A stretch of DNA of 64,000 nt from CAZGMJ01 sp964526785 (GTDB taxonomy: Bacteria > Planctomycetota > Phycisphaerae > Sedimentisphaerales > Anaerobacaceae): contig CAZGMJ010000006.1 in NCBI GenBank assembly GCA_964526785.1, forward strand, positions 92,182 to 156,181, given 5' to 3'. Position 1 is the first letter of the stretch. Every line of letters starts with the position of its first letter. A model generated the notes under the pieces. The model was not told where the DNA came from and ran no database searches. It saw nothing but the letters and a program-made list of their open reading frames with translations. Shown one piece after another: positions 18,397 to 26,306 of this stretch. The translations under genes and the position numbers were made by a program.

Positions 18397-20046
18397 ATGC
18401 CGGATCTGGTATTAGCTGTCGATTATGGCGGATACGTCTCAGTTGTCAAATTGCTGGTCTTTCTGATCATGTTCTTCCTGTGGCTGCCCTTGATTGGATG
18501 GGTATATCGGGACGCCATTGAAGTCGAGACCAAAGACGCGATGTGGACGGGAATCGTGTTGGGTGTTGGAGCGGTGGCTGCCCTGGCCTGGATGATGATC
18601 CCGATCTTTCTGGTCGGCATGCTGGCCTATATGATCCTGGTTGGAAGCGTTGCTCTGGCGTATGTCAAGCACCGAAATACGCGAGTGATGGATTTCGACC
18701 GTGTGTTGACGATTGACCATATCAAAGGGCTGTTTGCAGGTAAGGACAAGAACCTCGACGACCTGACCGAGTTCACCTTTACCACCGCGAATAAGAACGA
18801 GGTGCCTGTACCCGAACCGAGAACCCCCGATTTCTTTGGATATAAGCTGGCGTACGAACTACTCAGCGATGCCATTTGGAGGCGTGCCGATACGATCGCT
18901 TTTGCACCCGCCCCCGAGGAGTATCAGGTAACCTATTCCGTCGATGGTGCGCCTGTTAAACAGCCGAATATGCCCCGGGATCAGGCCGGTTATCTCATTC
19001 AGTTTCTCAAGAACCTGGCCGATCTGGATGTTAAGGAAAAGCGAAAACCGCAGCGGGGTAATTTCCGTTGTCATACCGGAGGCAAGCATTACGAATGGGA
19101 ACTGGTGACTGCAGGCTCCACTGCGGGCGAACAGGTTCGCATAAAGAACACGACGCAGGAAGATATTCTTAAACTCTCTGAGATAGGCCTGACCAAGGAC
19201 CAGTACGAACAGCTAAGTGGATTCGCACAGGCCGAACAGGGTCTGTTCGTCGTAACCGGCCCCAAGAAGAGCGGTGTTACCAGCACGTTGTATGCCCTGA
19301 TACGTAATCATGATGCCTTCATCAATAGTATCAACACACTGGAACGCCAGCCTTCAGGCAAATTGCCGAACGTGACGCAGACCACATATTCGACGCAGGA
19401 TTCCGGCCAGACTTACGGCCAGAAACTTCAGTACCTCGTTCGGATGGGGCCCGATATTGTCGGGGTCGCCGACTGTGAGGACGCTGAAACCGCCAAGGTG
19501 GCATGTGCTGCGGCTAAGGACGGCAAGATTGTCTACGTTGCGTTTGAGGCAACCAGTGTTACTCAGGCCCTGGCCAAGTGGATCAAGCTGGTCGGTGACA
19601 AGACTCTTATCGCCGAGACGCTGCTGGGTATCAGTAACCAGAGAATGGTCAGGGTGCTTTGCCCTGAGTGCCGTCAGGCGTACGCACCGAACCCCGAATT
19701 GCTGAAGAAGTTTAATCTCAGCGCGGAGAAGACCAAAGTGCTTTATCGCGAGGGGAAAGTGCAGTACGACAAGCACGGCAAGCCGATAACTTGTGAGAAC
19801 TGTCAGGGAACGGGCTTTTTCGGCAGAACGGGAGTGTTCGAGATCGTCGTAATGAACGATCAACTGCGCAAGATGTTCAAGCAAACCAAGTCATTGCCGG
19901 AAATTGCCACACAATTCAGGCGGGCCAAAATGCTGTATTTGCAGGAACAGGCTCTGAGAAAGGCGATTGGCGGCGTGACGTCAATAAACGAGATGATTCG
20001 CGCTTTGTCCACGGCCAAAGGCAAGAAGGCCAAAGCAAAGCGGTAA
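18397..20046 (+). CDS. membrane-anchored PilB/GspE-like protein with degenerate ATPase motifs
   Basis: 549 residues from the ATG at 18397 (GGAG six bases upstream; GTG 18379 and ATG 18385 are in frame). Two or three membrane helices occupy residues ~15-90, unusual for this soluble family. The GspE/PilB core follows, but the P-loop reads GPKKSGVTST with Val294 replacing the essential Lys. Walker B reads PDIVGVADCED instead of PDxxxVGEIRD, and the His box is VAFEATS. The C-terminal four-Cys zinc site (CPEC, CENC) and GFFGRTGVFEI are kept. It is therefore probably a non-catalytic or regulatory PilB paralogue anchored in the inner membrane next to PilT; a scaffold or pilus-brake role is only inference. 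Confidence 0.85.
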   Translation: MPDLVLAVDYGGYVSVVKLLVFLIMFFLWLPLIGWVYRDAIEVETKDAMWTGIVLGVGAVAALAWMMIPIFLVGMLAYMILVGSVALAYVKHRNTRVMDFDRVLTIDHIKGLFAGKDKNLDDLTEFTFTTANKNEVPVPEPRTPDFFGYKLAYELLSDAIWRRADTIAFAPAPEEYQVTYSVDGAPVKQPNMPRDQAGYLIQFLKNLADLDVKEKRKPQRGNFRCHTGGKHYEWELVTAGSTAGEQVRIKNTTQEDILKLSEIGLTKDQYEQLSGFAQAEQGLFVVTGPKKSGVTSTLYALIRNHDAFINSINTLERQPSGKLPNVTQTTYSTQDSGQTYGQKLQYLVRMGPDIVGVADCEDAETAKVACAAAKDGKIVYVAFEATSVTQALAKWIKLVGDKTLIAETLLGISNQRMVRVLCPECRQAYAPNPELLKKFNLSAEKTKVLYREGKVQYDKHGKPITCENCQGTGFFGRTGVFEIVVMNDQLRKMFKQTKSLPEIATQFRRAKMLYLQEQALRKAIGGVTSINEMIRALSTAKGKKAKAKR

Positions 20047-20140
20047 AGACTTCCGAATGCAAACAGCGGCGATGGAATGCCAGATGTTGCTGCTGCACGG
20101 ATGTGAAGCTGTGTATATATGGTAGACTGGAGATAGCTCA

Positions 20141-21418
20141 ATGGCCAGTATAATCATACTGCTTGTGGTGGCGGGGTGTGTCGCCTATCAGTACCTCAAG
20201 GGGAATCTAACGCGGGCGGTGGCAACGATCATCGTCATCATCTTTGCGAGTATGGTCGCGTTCGGCTATTTCGAGTGGCTTGCCGGCTTCTTCTTGAGCA
20301 AGGGCAGTGACAGTCGATTTCCCGCACTCGTTCCCTGGGCCCAGCCGCTCTGTTTCACGCTGCTGTTCATTCTGGTCTTTGCAGTTCTCCAGACGGGCGT
20401 CATGCAGGTGATGAAGCAGCCCGTTGATTTCGGATTATTGCCTGAGCGTATCGGTCGGGTGGTTTGCGGAATCTTCATGGGACTGTTCCTATCCGGTCTG
20501 TTGTTGGTTGTGGCGGGCATGGCTCCGCTGCCGCACCGTTATCCGTATGAGCGATTCGATCAGCGCAATCCGAGACCGGACCAACCCAACAAGGTGCTTC
20601 TGAATGTGGACGGATTGGTGACCGGCTGGTTCAGCATGGTTAGCAAGGGGAGCTTCAGTGCCATAAGCAGTCCGCAGAGCTTTGCTGCGCTGCATCCCGA
20701 CTATCTCAGCCAGATATATCTCAATCGCCTTGGTGCGAGCGAGACCGTTCCGCTCGTCGCTCCGGCAGATGCAATCAACGCGCCCAATAAGGCTGGCTAT
20801 TGGTACGCTCCGGAGAACCTCAAGGATATGGACGATCAGATTATCTCTCCGGAGAGCGGCCATACCCTTATGGTTGTTCGAATTGGAATTAGGAAAAGAC
20901 ATGTCAGGGATGCCGGCAGCTTCACGCCGTCCCAGGTGAGAGTTGTCTGCAAGCGAACGGCGACAGCAGAGGATGCCCTCGCTGGACAGGGAGTGAATGT
21001 GTACCCTCTGGGATACCTGGCCGGTAAGAACATCGTTCAGGTTAAGCGTTTGACCGAAGCCATTACGGTTACACGGGAGGATATCGCGGAAGGAGAAACG
21101 ACCAGATGGATAGATTTCGTGTTCCAGGTGCCGAGCGGCCATGAACCGGTACTGGCTGAGTTCAAGCTTGGCAGCGTCGTACGGCTCTCGTCGCTTGCCT
21201 CAGCCGATCAAATACCGGCGCCTGCCTATTTTCAGGGCGGCTCCGGCCAGGATGAGCAGAATGACGAGGATAATGACAACGCGTCCGGGCAGCAAAACAG
21301 ACAAGATGCACAGTCGAACCAGAACAGTTCAACGAGAGAAAACGGTGGCTCGGGTCTCTCCACAGTTGGAAAGACGCTCACCGGTGGCGCTTTAGAAGAA
21401 GATATGCAGTTGCAATGA
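20141..21418 (+). CDS. CvpA-like membrane protein with large C-terminal domain
   Basis: 425 residues. Four hydrophobic helices fill residues ~1-130 (IIILLVVAGCVAYQYLKG, TIIVIIFASMVAFGYFEWLAGFF, LCFTLLFILVFAVLQTGVM, GRVVCGIFMGLFLSGLLLVVAG), matching the topology of the CvpA family. Residues ~135-380 form a globular, probably periplasmic, domain with no recognised signature. The last ~60 residues are Asp/Asn/Gln/Ser-rich and low complexity. It is the third gene of the pilT operon, 94 bases downstream. CvpA proteins affect envelope processes; a link with pilus function is only suggested by position. Confidence 0.65.
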   Translation: MASIIILLVVAGCVAYQYLKGNLTRAVATIIVIIFASMVAFGYFEWLAGFFLSKGSDSRFPALVPWAQPLCFTLLFILVFAVLQTGVMQVMKQPVDFGLLPERIGRVVCGIFMGLFLSGLLLVVAGMAPLPHRYPYERFDQRNPRPDQPNKVLLNVDGLVTGWFSMVSKGSFSAISSPQSFAALHPDYLSQIYLNRLGASETVPLVAPADAINAPNKAGYWYAPENLKDMDDQIISPESGHTLMVVRIGIRKRHVRDAGSFTPSQVRVVCKRTATAEDALAGQGVNVYPLGYLAGKNIVQVKRLTEAITVTREDIAEGETTRWIDFVFQVPSGHEPVLAEFKLGSVVRLSSLASADQIPAPAYFQGGSGQDEQNDEDNDNASGQQNRQDAQSNQNSSTRENGGSGLSTVGKTLTGGALEEDMQLQ

Positions 21419-21578
21419 TCGCGGCCGTAAGCATACACGTTCCCGTTTTTGGGGTTCTGCCGGAGTGCGTGGAAGTGTAGAGTGCACCGAGGATGGAGGC
21501 GTTCCAGTCAATCCTTGAGGTGGGTAATGGCTCACCGCTGGGTTGCAAGTGGTTTTTGGACTGTAACGACCACGCTTT

Positions 21579-21728
21579 TCAGGCGCAAGCCGCCACAGGC
21601 TCTATATCAAGTTCGAGCAGATGGTCCAGATAGTCGCTCAATTGTTCCTCAGAGAACGCGGCCAGAAACTCCGGTTTTGCCGTCCGGTTGATTTCACAAA
21701 TACAATCGATAAGCTCTCTTTTGCTCAT
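21579..21728 (-). CDS. small hypothetical protein, 49 residues
   Basis: An ATG at 21728 is preceded on the minus strand by AAGGA seven bases upstream and opens a 49-codon frame, MSKRELIDCICEINRTAKPE continuing FLAAFSEEQLSDYLDHLLEL and ending AACA. The sequence is predicted helical and acidic, with a plausible helix-turn pattern and no membrane segment. The composition and ribosome site favour a real gene. I recall similar short MSKRELI-type proteins in planctomycete genomes, but cannot verify this here. It stands alone between two plus-strand genes. Function unknown. Confidence 0.6.
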   Translation of the reverse strand: MSKRELIDCICEINRTAKPEFLAAFSEEQLSDYLDHLLELDIEPVAACA

Positions 21729-22200
21729 AGGCCTGTCCTTAATTTGTCAATTTCATGTCCCCTTGAGCCACCCTACGACGCAATATCGTCAGCCGGCTGT
21801 CCGATTCTTTAACCGTCCGATAGCGGCCTTTGATTGCGCCCTATAACCATGCACACTACATACCTTCGCTCTGCTATGCGGCAACACAAGATATTGAGTT
21901 CGATTCTGTGCGGTAATAGCTGCTCCAGCCGCTGTCCAATAAAAACGCATGTTCAGACCCCGGCAGGCGTGGTAAAAAAAGCTGCATATTCAGTCGTTTT
22001 CTTATGTGATCGCTCTGTGATGTGCTATAGGACCATCTCTCCTGCCTTCAGATAGTGACACTAAGTGACGCCGGCAAACGAAAGGAGACTTGCATACCCA
22101 TGCACTGGGTTGTGATTCCACAGAAAGTCATGGACAGTTTCCGGCCCGAACGATAGACTTGCAGCGGTGGGTATTGTTGATTGCAGGCCCGTGAGGGGAT
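21729..22200. other. intergenic region before the Nramp-like gene, nothing recognised
   Basis: About 470 bases with only weak open frames on either strand. No terminator, tRNA or known metal riboswitch pattern was seen. Confidence 0.45.
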
Positions 22201-23649
22201 ATGGACGTGGACGATCGGAGCAACCATGTTGGCTCTGCCCTGGTGTCGAAGCCGCCGGCTGGACTGGCTGTCTTTGCCCTGGTTGGGCCTTCGTTTGTTT
22301 GGGCGGCTGAATACATCGGTTCCGGAGAAGTCGTGATCGCCTCGCGCACGGGTGCGATCCTGGGTACGGCTGTGCTCTGGGCGGTCATCGTCGGGGTCTT
22401 CCTGAAGTTCTGGATCGGCATAAGCGGTGCGCGATACACCGTTTGTACGGGCGAGGCGATGATGGATATGTTCGACCGTATCCCCGGTCCGCGCCACTGG
22501 GTGGTCTGGGTCGTGCTGGTCGTCCAATTGTGTTGCGGGATTCTCTCTATTGGTTCTCTGGCCTCTGCAGCAGGGGCCTTTCTCCATAGTCTGATACCCG
22601 TGAACACCAGAGTCCTTGGGTGGCTCGCTGCACTTTTTGCGGTTAGCGTTGTGTGGTCGGGAGTATTTGATGTTCTCAAAATCGTAATGAGCGTATTTGT
22701 GCTGGTCATTACTCTCGGTGCGGTATACATCGCGGTGCACGTACTCCCGGGTGCCGGCGAGTTCCTGGCTGGACTGACTTTGAAGATACCTGCGGTTCCA
22801 TCGTGGGCCGCATCGTTGGAAGGCGTTTCCAGGAACCCGTGGGAAGAGGTCTTGCCCGTTCTCGGTTGGGGGGCGGGTGGCTTTGCCAGTCAGGTCTGGT
22901 ATACATACTGGGTGCTCGGTGCCGGTTACGGGGCGGCCGCCGGTCGGGGTTATGGCAGGCCCGCCGACGTTTCAGCCCTCCGGCAGATGCCGCGGGAAAC
23001 AGCGAAACGTATCCGCCAGTGGTGCCGGGTGCTTTACCTCGACGCGACGACAGGACTGATAATCGGTGTCGTTGTGACAGGCGCTTTCCTTATCGCCGGC
23101 GCGGGCATATTGGGTGCCGCGCAGAGAGTTCCCGGCAATCAGGACATGGCCGAGGTTTTGTCCGAGCTCTTTGCTTTGAGATGGAATGCAGCCGGTGGCA
23201 CGGTCTTCAAAATATGCGGTGCTGTCGCTATGATTTCCACCTTGATCGGGTTGCTGGCGGGTTGGCCGCGGCTGCTGGCCGATGGCGTCCGAATCTGTAT
23301 ACCGGGTTTTGGTGAACGGCTGGCTTGGAAATGGCAGTTTCGTTTGTTTGTCATTGTGTTCTTCGTCAGTAGCATGGCCGTGGTCTTTACGTTGGGACTC
23401 AAGCCGATCTTCCTCGTAAAGGTCTCATCCATAGTTGAGGGCGTGCTCCTAACGGCTCTGCAGGCGATTTGGGTCGCGGTGGGCCTGTTTTGGATCATGC
23501 CCAGATTGCTGTCGAGACAGGCATATGAGGTGCTCAAGCCGAGTCCGGTGTTTGGTCTCGGCCTATTGGCAACTTTCTGTGTGTTCGGGTATATTTGTGC
23601 CACTCGGATCCCGTCTGTACTGGCCGGACTTCTAAGTCGGGGTAATTGA
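22201..23649 (+). CDS. divergent Nramp-family transporter
   Basis: 482 residues with about eleven to twelve hydrophobic helices. The first helix reads ALVGPSFVWAAEYIGSGEV, aligning with the Nramp helix-1 region, but the metal-binding DPGN is replaced by GSGE. Helix-6-like sequence is GWGAGGFASQVWYTYWVLGAGYG without the usual MPH. The protein therefore has the Nramp fold but an altered binding site, so the substrate may be Mg2+, another ion or an organic compound. It lies just upstream of a GntP-like permease on the same strand, which could be co-transcribed. The ATG has GAGGGG directly upstream with short spacing, so a slightly later start is possible. Confidence 0.7.
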   Translation: MDVDDRSNHVGSALVSKPPAGLAVFALVGPSFVWAAEYIGSGEVVIASRTGAILGTAVLWAVIVGVFLKFWIGISGARYTVCTGEAMMDMFDRIPGPRHWVVWVVLVVQLCCGILSIGSLASAAGAFLHSLIPVNTRVLGWLAALFAVSVVWSGVFDVLKIVMSVFVLVITLGAVYIAVHVLPGAGEFLAGLTLKIPAVPSWAASLEGVSRNPWEEVLPVLGWGAGGFASQVWYTYWVLGAGYGAAAGRGYGRPADVSALRQMPRETAKRIRQWCRVLYLDATTGLIIGVVVTGAFLIAGAGILGAAQRVPGNQDMAEVLSELFALRWNAAGGTVFKICGAVAMISTLIGLLAGWPRLLADGVRICIPGFGERLAWKWQFRLFVIVFFVSSMAVVFTLGLKPIFLVKVSSIVEGVLLTALQAIWVAVGLFWIMPRLLSRQAYEVLKPSPVFGLGLLATFCVFGYICATRIPSVLAGLLSRGN

Positions 23650-23727
23650 GCGCGATGGGGTCGAAGTAGTTGAGTAGGACCCGGTAAGGATAAGGAAATC
23701 GTTGGTTCTTGTGTCACGGGAGTACAG

Positions 23728-25482
23728 ATGCATCCGATAGTTATTCTCGCCATTGGAATTCTGGTTGTTATCGGTATGATCATTGTGCTGCGAGTCCACG
23801 CATTCCTCGCGTTGATATCGGCAGCCATTGTAGTGAGCCTCCTGGCTCCGGGCGATTTCGCCGACAAGATCAGCCGCGTCGCGGTTGCTTTTGGAACGAC
23901 GACAGGCAAGATCGGCATCGTGATTGCTCTGGCGGCGGTTATAGGACGATGTCTGATAGAAAGTGGGGCGGCCGACCGGATTGTGCGTGCATTCGTGCGT
24001 CTTCTCGGAGAAAAACGCTGCCCGGTCTCCCTCATGAGCAGCGGTTTCGTGCTTTCGGTGCCCGTTTTCTTTGACACTGTCTTCTATCTCCTGCTGCCGC
24101 TTGCCCGTTCCATGCATCGTCGAACCGGCCGAAGCTACGTGCTGCTGATTCTCGCGATGGGAGCGGGGGCTTCCATTACGCATTCTCTGGTGCCGCCGAC
24201 ACCTGGCCCGTTGATTATTGCCGATACGCTCGGCATAGATCTGGGCGTTATGATCAACATCGGCTTGCTCGTCGCGGCGCCGACCGCGGTTGTTATTCTT
24301 CTGTTTATCGGCTGGCTGTCGAGGCGAATGGATATCCCAATGAGGCCGCTCGAAGGCGGACGGCCCGAGCCGAAACCCCTGGCGGACTCCCAACTGCCGG
24401 GCTTGTTGCTGTCGCTACTGCCGATCATTCTTCCGGTTGCAATGATATCCACACACACCATCGCCAGGACAATGGCCGATGCCGAGCATGTGGCTACATT
24501 CCGCCGGCCGGACGTTCTGGACTGGAAGGGCCTTCGTTCTTCGCTGGCCGCAGATTATGATGAACCGAATTCGGTGGCTCAGGCAATCGCAACTCAACTC
24601 CCGCAAGACGTGCAGGGCTGGATTCGCGACAGCGGGACAACTGGTACCTTTGAAACCGAAGGCGTAGAGGAACTTCACGATGCTCTCAACACGTTGCTCA
24701 AGAAGGAAGACCTGTTCTCGCCCGATGTGTTGGACAAGATGGCGCTTCCTGCACGGGCCGTGGACTTGAGGCAGAGGGGGCTGGCGAAGCTTCCGACATC
24801 CCAAATGGAGAGCTTCAATCGTCTCGTTCTGGAAGCGGCGTATCCGGAGCATATTAAGCCCCATGTCTGGCGGACACCCAGGCGCAGAGCCTCGCATATT
24901 ACGGCGGCGGTTGGGGATGCGAATCTGGCAATGCTGGTCGCGGCGGCTATCGCCTTGTACGTGCTCTGGCGTCAGCGCAGGCCCGGCCGCAAGGAATTGT
25001 CGGAGATTATCGAAACGTCCCTGATGAGCGGCGGCGTGATCATCCTAATCACTTCCGGCGGCGGGGCGTTCGGTGCGATGCTCAAGGAGGCCCAGATCGA
25101 TATCGCCATCCGGGACATGTTTGCTGGCGGCAATGCACAATTGAGCGGCATGCAGGTGTTGCTGCTCGGGTTCTTCATCGCGTTTCTTCTGAAGTTCGCG
25201 CAGGGTTCCAGCACGGTCTCGATGATCACGACATCGTCAATGATGGTTGGTTTTGTGTCATCGGAGGCGCTGGGCTTTCACCCGGTCTATCTGGCTACAT
25301 CCATCGGTTTTGGCGCTCAGTGCGGCAACTGGATGAACGACAGCGGCTTCTGGATATTCGCCAAAATGAGCGGCCTGACGGAGGTCGAGACACTGAAGAC
25401 CTGGACGGTAACGGTCAGTTCGCTGGCGTTCGTCGGGCTCGGCTTTAGCCTTTTGTTTGCCAGGATCCTCCCGCTGACGTAG
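23728..25482 (+). CDS. GntP-family permease with a central soluble insert
   Basis: 584 residues; typical GntP (gluconate:H+ symporter) proteins are about 440-460. The N-terminal half has MHPIVILAIGILVVIGMII, FGTTTGKIGIVIALAAVIG, VPVFFDTVFYLLLPLAR and ITHSLVPPTPGPL, classic GntP motifs. The C-terminal half has GGGAFGAMLKEAQI, FAQGSSTVSMITTSS and FGAQCGNWMNDSGFW. Between them, residues ~245-375 form a polar insert of about 130 residues (DAEHVATFRRPDVLDW onward) not expected in the family. It transports an organic acid such as a sugar acid across the inner membrane; substrate unknown. Confidence 0.85.
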   Translation: MHPIVILAIGILVVIGMIIVLRVHAFLALISAAIVVSLLAPGDFADKISRVAVAFGTTTGKIGIVIALAAVIGRCLIESGAADRIVRAFVRLLGEKRCPVSLMSSGFVLSVPVFFDTVFYLLLPLARSMHRRTGRSYVLLILAMGAGASITHSLVPPTPGPLIIADTLGIDLGVMINIGLLVAAPTAVVILLFIGWLSRRMDIPMRPLEGGRPEPKPLADSQLPGLLLSLLPIILPVAMISTHTIARTMADAEHVATFRRPDVLDWKGLRSSLAADYDEPNSVAQAIATQLPQDVQGWIRDSGTTGTFETEGVEELHDALNTLLKKEDLFSPDVLDKMALPARAVDLRQRGLAKLPTSQMESFNRLVLEAAYPEHIKPHVWRTPRRRASHITAAVGDANLAMLVAAAIALYVLWRQRRPGRKELSEIIETSLMSGGVIILITSGGGAFGAMLKEAQIDIAIRDMFAGGNAQLSGMQVLLLGFFIAFLLKFAQGSSTVSMITTSSMMVGFVSSEALGFHPVYLATSIGFGAQCGNWMNDSGFWIFAKMSGLTEVETLKTWTVTVSSLAFVGLGFSLLFARILPLT

Positions 25483-25508
25483 ATCGATTGGAATGCTGAA
25501 TCTACGTC
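25476..25508. terminator. hairpin shared by two convergent genes
   Basis: Perfect 9-bp inverted repeat GACGTAGAT (25476-25484) and ATCTACGTC (25500-25508) with a 15-base loop. Each arm contains the TAG stop of one of the two convergent genes. There is no T-run on either side, so it would be at best a weak or factor-assisted bidirectional terminator. Confidence 0.4.
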
Positions 25509-26281
25509 TGCGTGATGATGTCGGCGATGCTGCTTAGAATGTACCCGGGCTGATAAGGAAAGAGATTCAGGTCCTCGCGCGACGTAATACCGCTCAGCAC
25601 AAGCGCGGTGTCAATCTCTGATTCGATGCCTGCGATGATATCGGTGTCCATGCGATCACCCACGATCAGCGTATCCTCGCGAGTGCAGCCCAGTCGCTTG
25701 ATCGCTTCACGCATGATGAGGGGATTGGGCTTTCCGATGAAGTAAGCCTTTCGGCTCGTAGCCATCTCGATGGGCGCCACCATCGCACGACAAGCCGGGG
25801 CAACGCCTCTTTCGGAAGGGCCCGTGAGATCGGAATTCGTGCCAATGAGCTTGGCGCCCTCGAGAACGAGATTGACTGCGATCTCGACCTGCTCAAAGTT
25901 GTAAGTCCGAGATTCACCGACCACGACGTAAGCAGGATTGACGTGGTCGATATAGAAGCCAGCGTCATGCAGGGCGTTGATCAAGCCGGACTCGCCGATA
26001 ACGTAGACACCGACGCCCGGGTTCTGGCTGGCGAGGAAGCTGGCGGTTGCCATGGCGGAGGTGATGAAATCATCGGTGCTGACTTCAATTCCCAGCCTGG
26101 CGAGCTTCTGTCGCAGCTCTTTCGGTGATTTGGAACTGCTATTGGTGAGGAAAAGGAATCTTTTGTCTTCCCGTTTAGCCCATTCGACGAAGTCCTTTGC
26201 GCCGTCAATGAGGCGGTCGCCGTGATAGATAACGCCGTCCATGTCGCAAATGAAACCTTTTTTATCTCTAAGATGCTGCAT
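25502..26281 (-). CDS. HAD-IIA family phosphatase (NagD-like)
   Basis: 259 residues. Motif I is FICDMDGVIYHGD near residues 10-22, the class IIA signature LFLTNSSSKSPKEL follows, and motifs III/IV are FIGKPNPLIMREAIKRL and LIVGDRMDTDIIAGIESEIDTALVLSG. NagD-like enzymes dephosphorylate nucleotides or sugar phosphates in the cytoplasm. It starts 25 bases after the miaB stop on the same strand, so it is probably co-transcribed with miaB. Confidence 0.93.
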   Translation of the reverse strand: MQHLRDKKGFICDMDGVIYHGDRLIDGAKDFVEWAKREDKRFLFLTNSSSKSPKELRQKLARLGIEVSTDDFITSAMATASFLASQNPGVGVYVIGESGLINALHDAGFYIDHVNPAYVVVGESRTYNFEQVEIAVNLVLEGAKLIGTNSDLTGPSERGVAPACRAMVAPIEMATSRKAYFIGKPNPLIMREAIKRLGCTREDTLIVGDRMDTDIIAGIESEIDTALVLSGITSREDLNLFPYQPGYILSSIADIITQT

Positions 26282-26306
26282 GCGTTTCTAATCCTAGTGA
26301 AATTGC

